From assembly GCA_945907225.1 (NCBI GenBank), contig CAMDSN010000084.1:1-7196 (forward strand): a stretch of 7,196 nucleotides of DNA, read 5' to 3'. Source of the DNA: Flavobacterium psychrophilum (GTDB taxonomy: Bacteria > Bacteroidota > Bacteroidia > Flavobacteriales > Flavobacteriaceae). This document shows, in pieces, positions 6,295 to 7,196 of this stretch (within the stretch, counting starts at the first letter, position 1; each line of letters starts with the position of its first letter). The translations under genes were made by a program, and so were the position numbers. The notes below the pieces were generated by a model, which had not been told where the DNA came from, did no database searches, and was given only the letters and a program-made list of their open reading frames with translations.

Positions 6295-7196
6295 ATGAAT
6301 AAGACTCATTTTTTTTGCTTTTTTGCAATTATCATCTTAAGCTCATGCTCGTTTAAAAACGATAACGAATCCGATAATTCTTCAGCAGCAATAAATACGA
6401 TATCAGTTATTATTGATGACAAACTTTGGAACGGTGAGGTTGGAGATAGTATACGGAAAAAATATGCTTCCCCCATTTTAGGACTACCACAAGAAGAGCC
6501 GTTATTCACAATTAATCAATATCCTGCCAACTTTTTTGAAGGCTTCTCATCGGATAGTCGAAATATACTTGCTATTAAGAAGAGCAATTTCAACAAATAT
6601 GAACTAAAAGAAAATGAATATACTTCTCCTCAAAACGTATTTCATATCACTGGGAAAACTTCTTTTGAAATATTGGATTTACTTGAGAAGCATACATCAG
6701 AAATTATACGAAGAATGCGAGCAGTGGAAATTGTTCACTATCAAACAACAATAAAAGATTCATTATTAGACACAAAAGAAATTCAAAAGAAATTTAAAAT
6801 CAATTTATCGATTCCTTCAAAATACGAATATGTGATGCGAAGAAGAAATTTCATTTGGCTTAAGTCTGAAATTGTTAGTGGAAATACGAGTCTATTAATT
6901 TATCAAATCCCCTGGAAATCTATAGGCACTAATAATCCCGTTAACAATATTATAAACATCAGAGATTTTTTTGGAAGACGGTTTATTCATGGCTCTGCAT
7001 ACAACACAAAAATGGTTACAGACCGCGCTTATTCTCCTTATTTTTCTAAAACTTCTTTGTTCGGAAATAAAGTGTATGAAACTAAAGGGACATGGCAAAT
7101 GAAAAACGATTTTATGTCGGGGCCTTTTATAAATTACGCTATTTTTGACAAAGCACATCGTAGGATTTTAATTTTAGAGGGATTTTGTTATGCGCC
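6295..7196 (+). CDS. DUF4837-family lipoprotein, 3' end missing
   Basis: An open frame from the ATG at 6295 runs 300 codons and leaves the window without a stop. The N-terminus is a lipoprotein signal: MNKTHFF, a hydrophobic core, then LSSC with Cys18. After it comes SFKNDNESDNSS, an acidic, Ser/Asn-rich tether that could act as a surface-export signal in this phylum. The body has features I associate with DUF4837: a VIIDDKLWNGEVGDSIR segment (about 38-54), a PQEEPLFTINQ region, a central YEYVMRRRNFIWLKSE block, a long middle with DFFGRR, and the GFCYA near the end, which in relatives is close to the C-terminus. Probably only a few dozen residues are lost, but that is inference. The function of the family is unknown; it lies 39 bp after the transglycosylase gene, so an envelope role is a reasonable guess. 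Confidence 0.8.
   Translation, partial: MNKTHFFCFFAIIILSSCSFKNDNESDNSSAAINTISVIIDDKLWNGEVGDSIRKKYASPILGLPQEEPLFTINQYPANFFEGFSSDSRNILAIKKSNFNKYELKENEYTSPQNVFHITGKTSFEILDLLEKHTSEIIRRMRAVEIVHYQTTIKDSLLDTKEIQKKFKINLSIPSKYEYVMRRRNFIWLKSEIVSGNTSLLIYQIPWKSIGTNNPVNNIINIRDFFGRRFIHGSAYNTKMVTDRAYSPYFSKTSLFGNKVYETKGTWQMKNDFMSGPFINYAIFDKAHRRILILEGFCYA

Noticed and set aside
6306..6509. A 67-codon - strand open frame over the DUF4837 signal peptide
   Set aside because: The + strand lipoprotein signal and body are convincing, and the opposite frame shows no features.
6895..7158. An 87-codon - strand open frame inside the DUF4837 gene
   Set aside because: It is antisense to a well-supported lipoprotein gene, has no recognisable domain or promoter, and is best explained as chance.

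Overview
The window is AT-rich (roughly one third G+C) and looks like ordinary chromosomal, core-genome DNA of a Bacteroidota member, most likely Flavobacteriaceae. The reasons are: lysine/asparagine/isoleucine-rich proteins with a flavobacterial flavour; no Shine-Dalgarno-like purine tracts before the starts; exact matches to the Bacteroidota -7 box (TAnnTTTG) shortly upstream of several starts; and a DUF4837-type lipoprotein, a family I know only from this phylum. No mobile element, CRISPR array, tRNA or rRNA was seen.

Layout, left to right. The 3' end of an unidentified + strand gene (2-148) is followed by a 219-bp AT-rich spacer carrying a promoter candidate. Next is a + strand gene for a Skp/OmpH-family lipoprotein (368-937). 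It converges with a two-gene - strand operon, and a strong 16-bp perfect hairpin (946-978) between them can terminate transcription from both sides. The - strand operon, read right to left, is holB (DNA polymerase III delta', 2544-1396) followed a few bases later by a DoxX-like small membrane protein (1390-1004). A divergent intergenic region of about 200 bp separates holB from pgk. It holds -7 boxes for both directions, a small inverted repeat and a 12-bp direct repeat just upstream of the pgk -7 box. To the right, + strand, come pgk (2744-3931), a long MltD-type lytic transglycosylase with five LysM repeats (4006-6255), and a DUF4837 lipoprotein gene (from 6295) cut by the window end.

Functionally this is a mix of housekeeping and envelope genes: clamp loading in replication (holB), glycolysis/gluconeogenesis (pgk), peptidoglycan turnover (mltD-like), periplasmic chaperoning or envelope maintenance (OmpH-like lipoprotein) and an envelope lipoprotein of unknown function. 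pgk, mltD and the DUF4837 gene lie in the same direction with gaps of 74 and 39 bp, so partial co-transcription is plausible, although the DUF4837 gene also has its own -7 box. I found no convincing new biological system. The points most worth checking are the unusually LysM-rich transglycosylase, the direct repeat over the pgk promoter, the lipoprotein form of the OmpH-like protein, and the degenerate nucleotide- and zinc-binding motifs of the delta' subunit.
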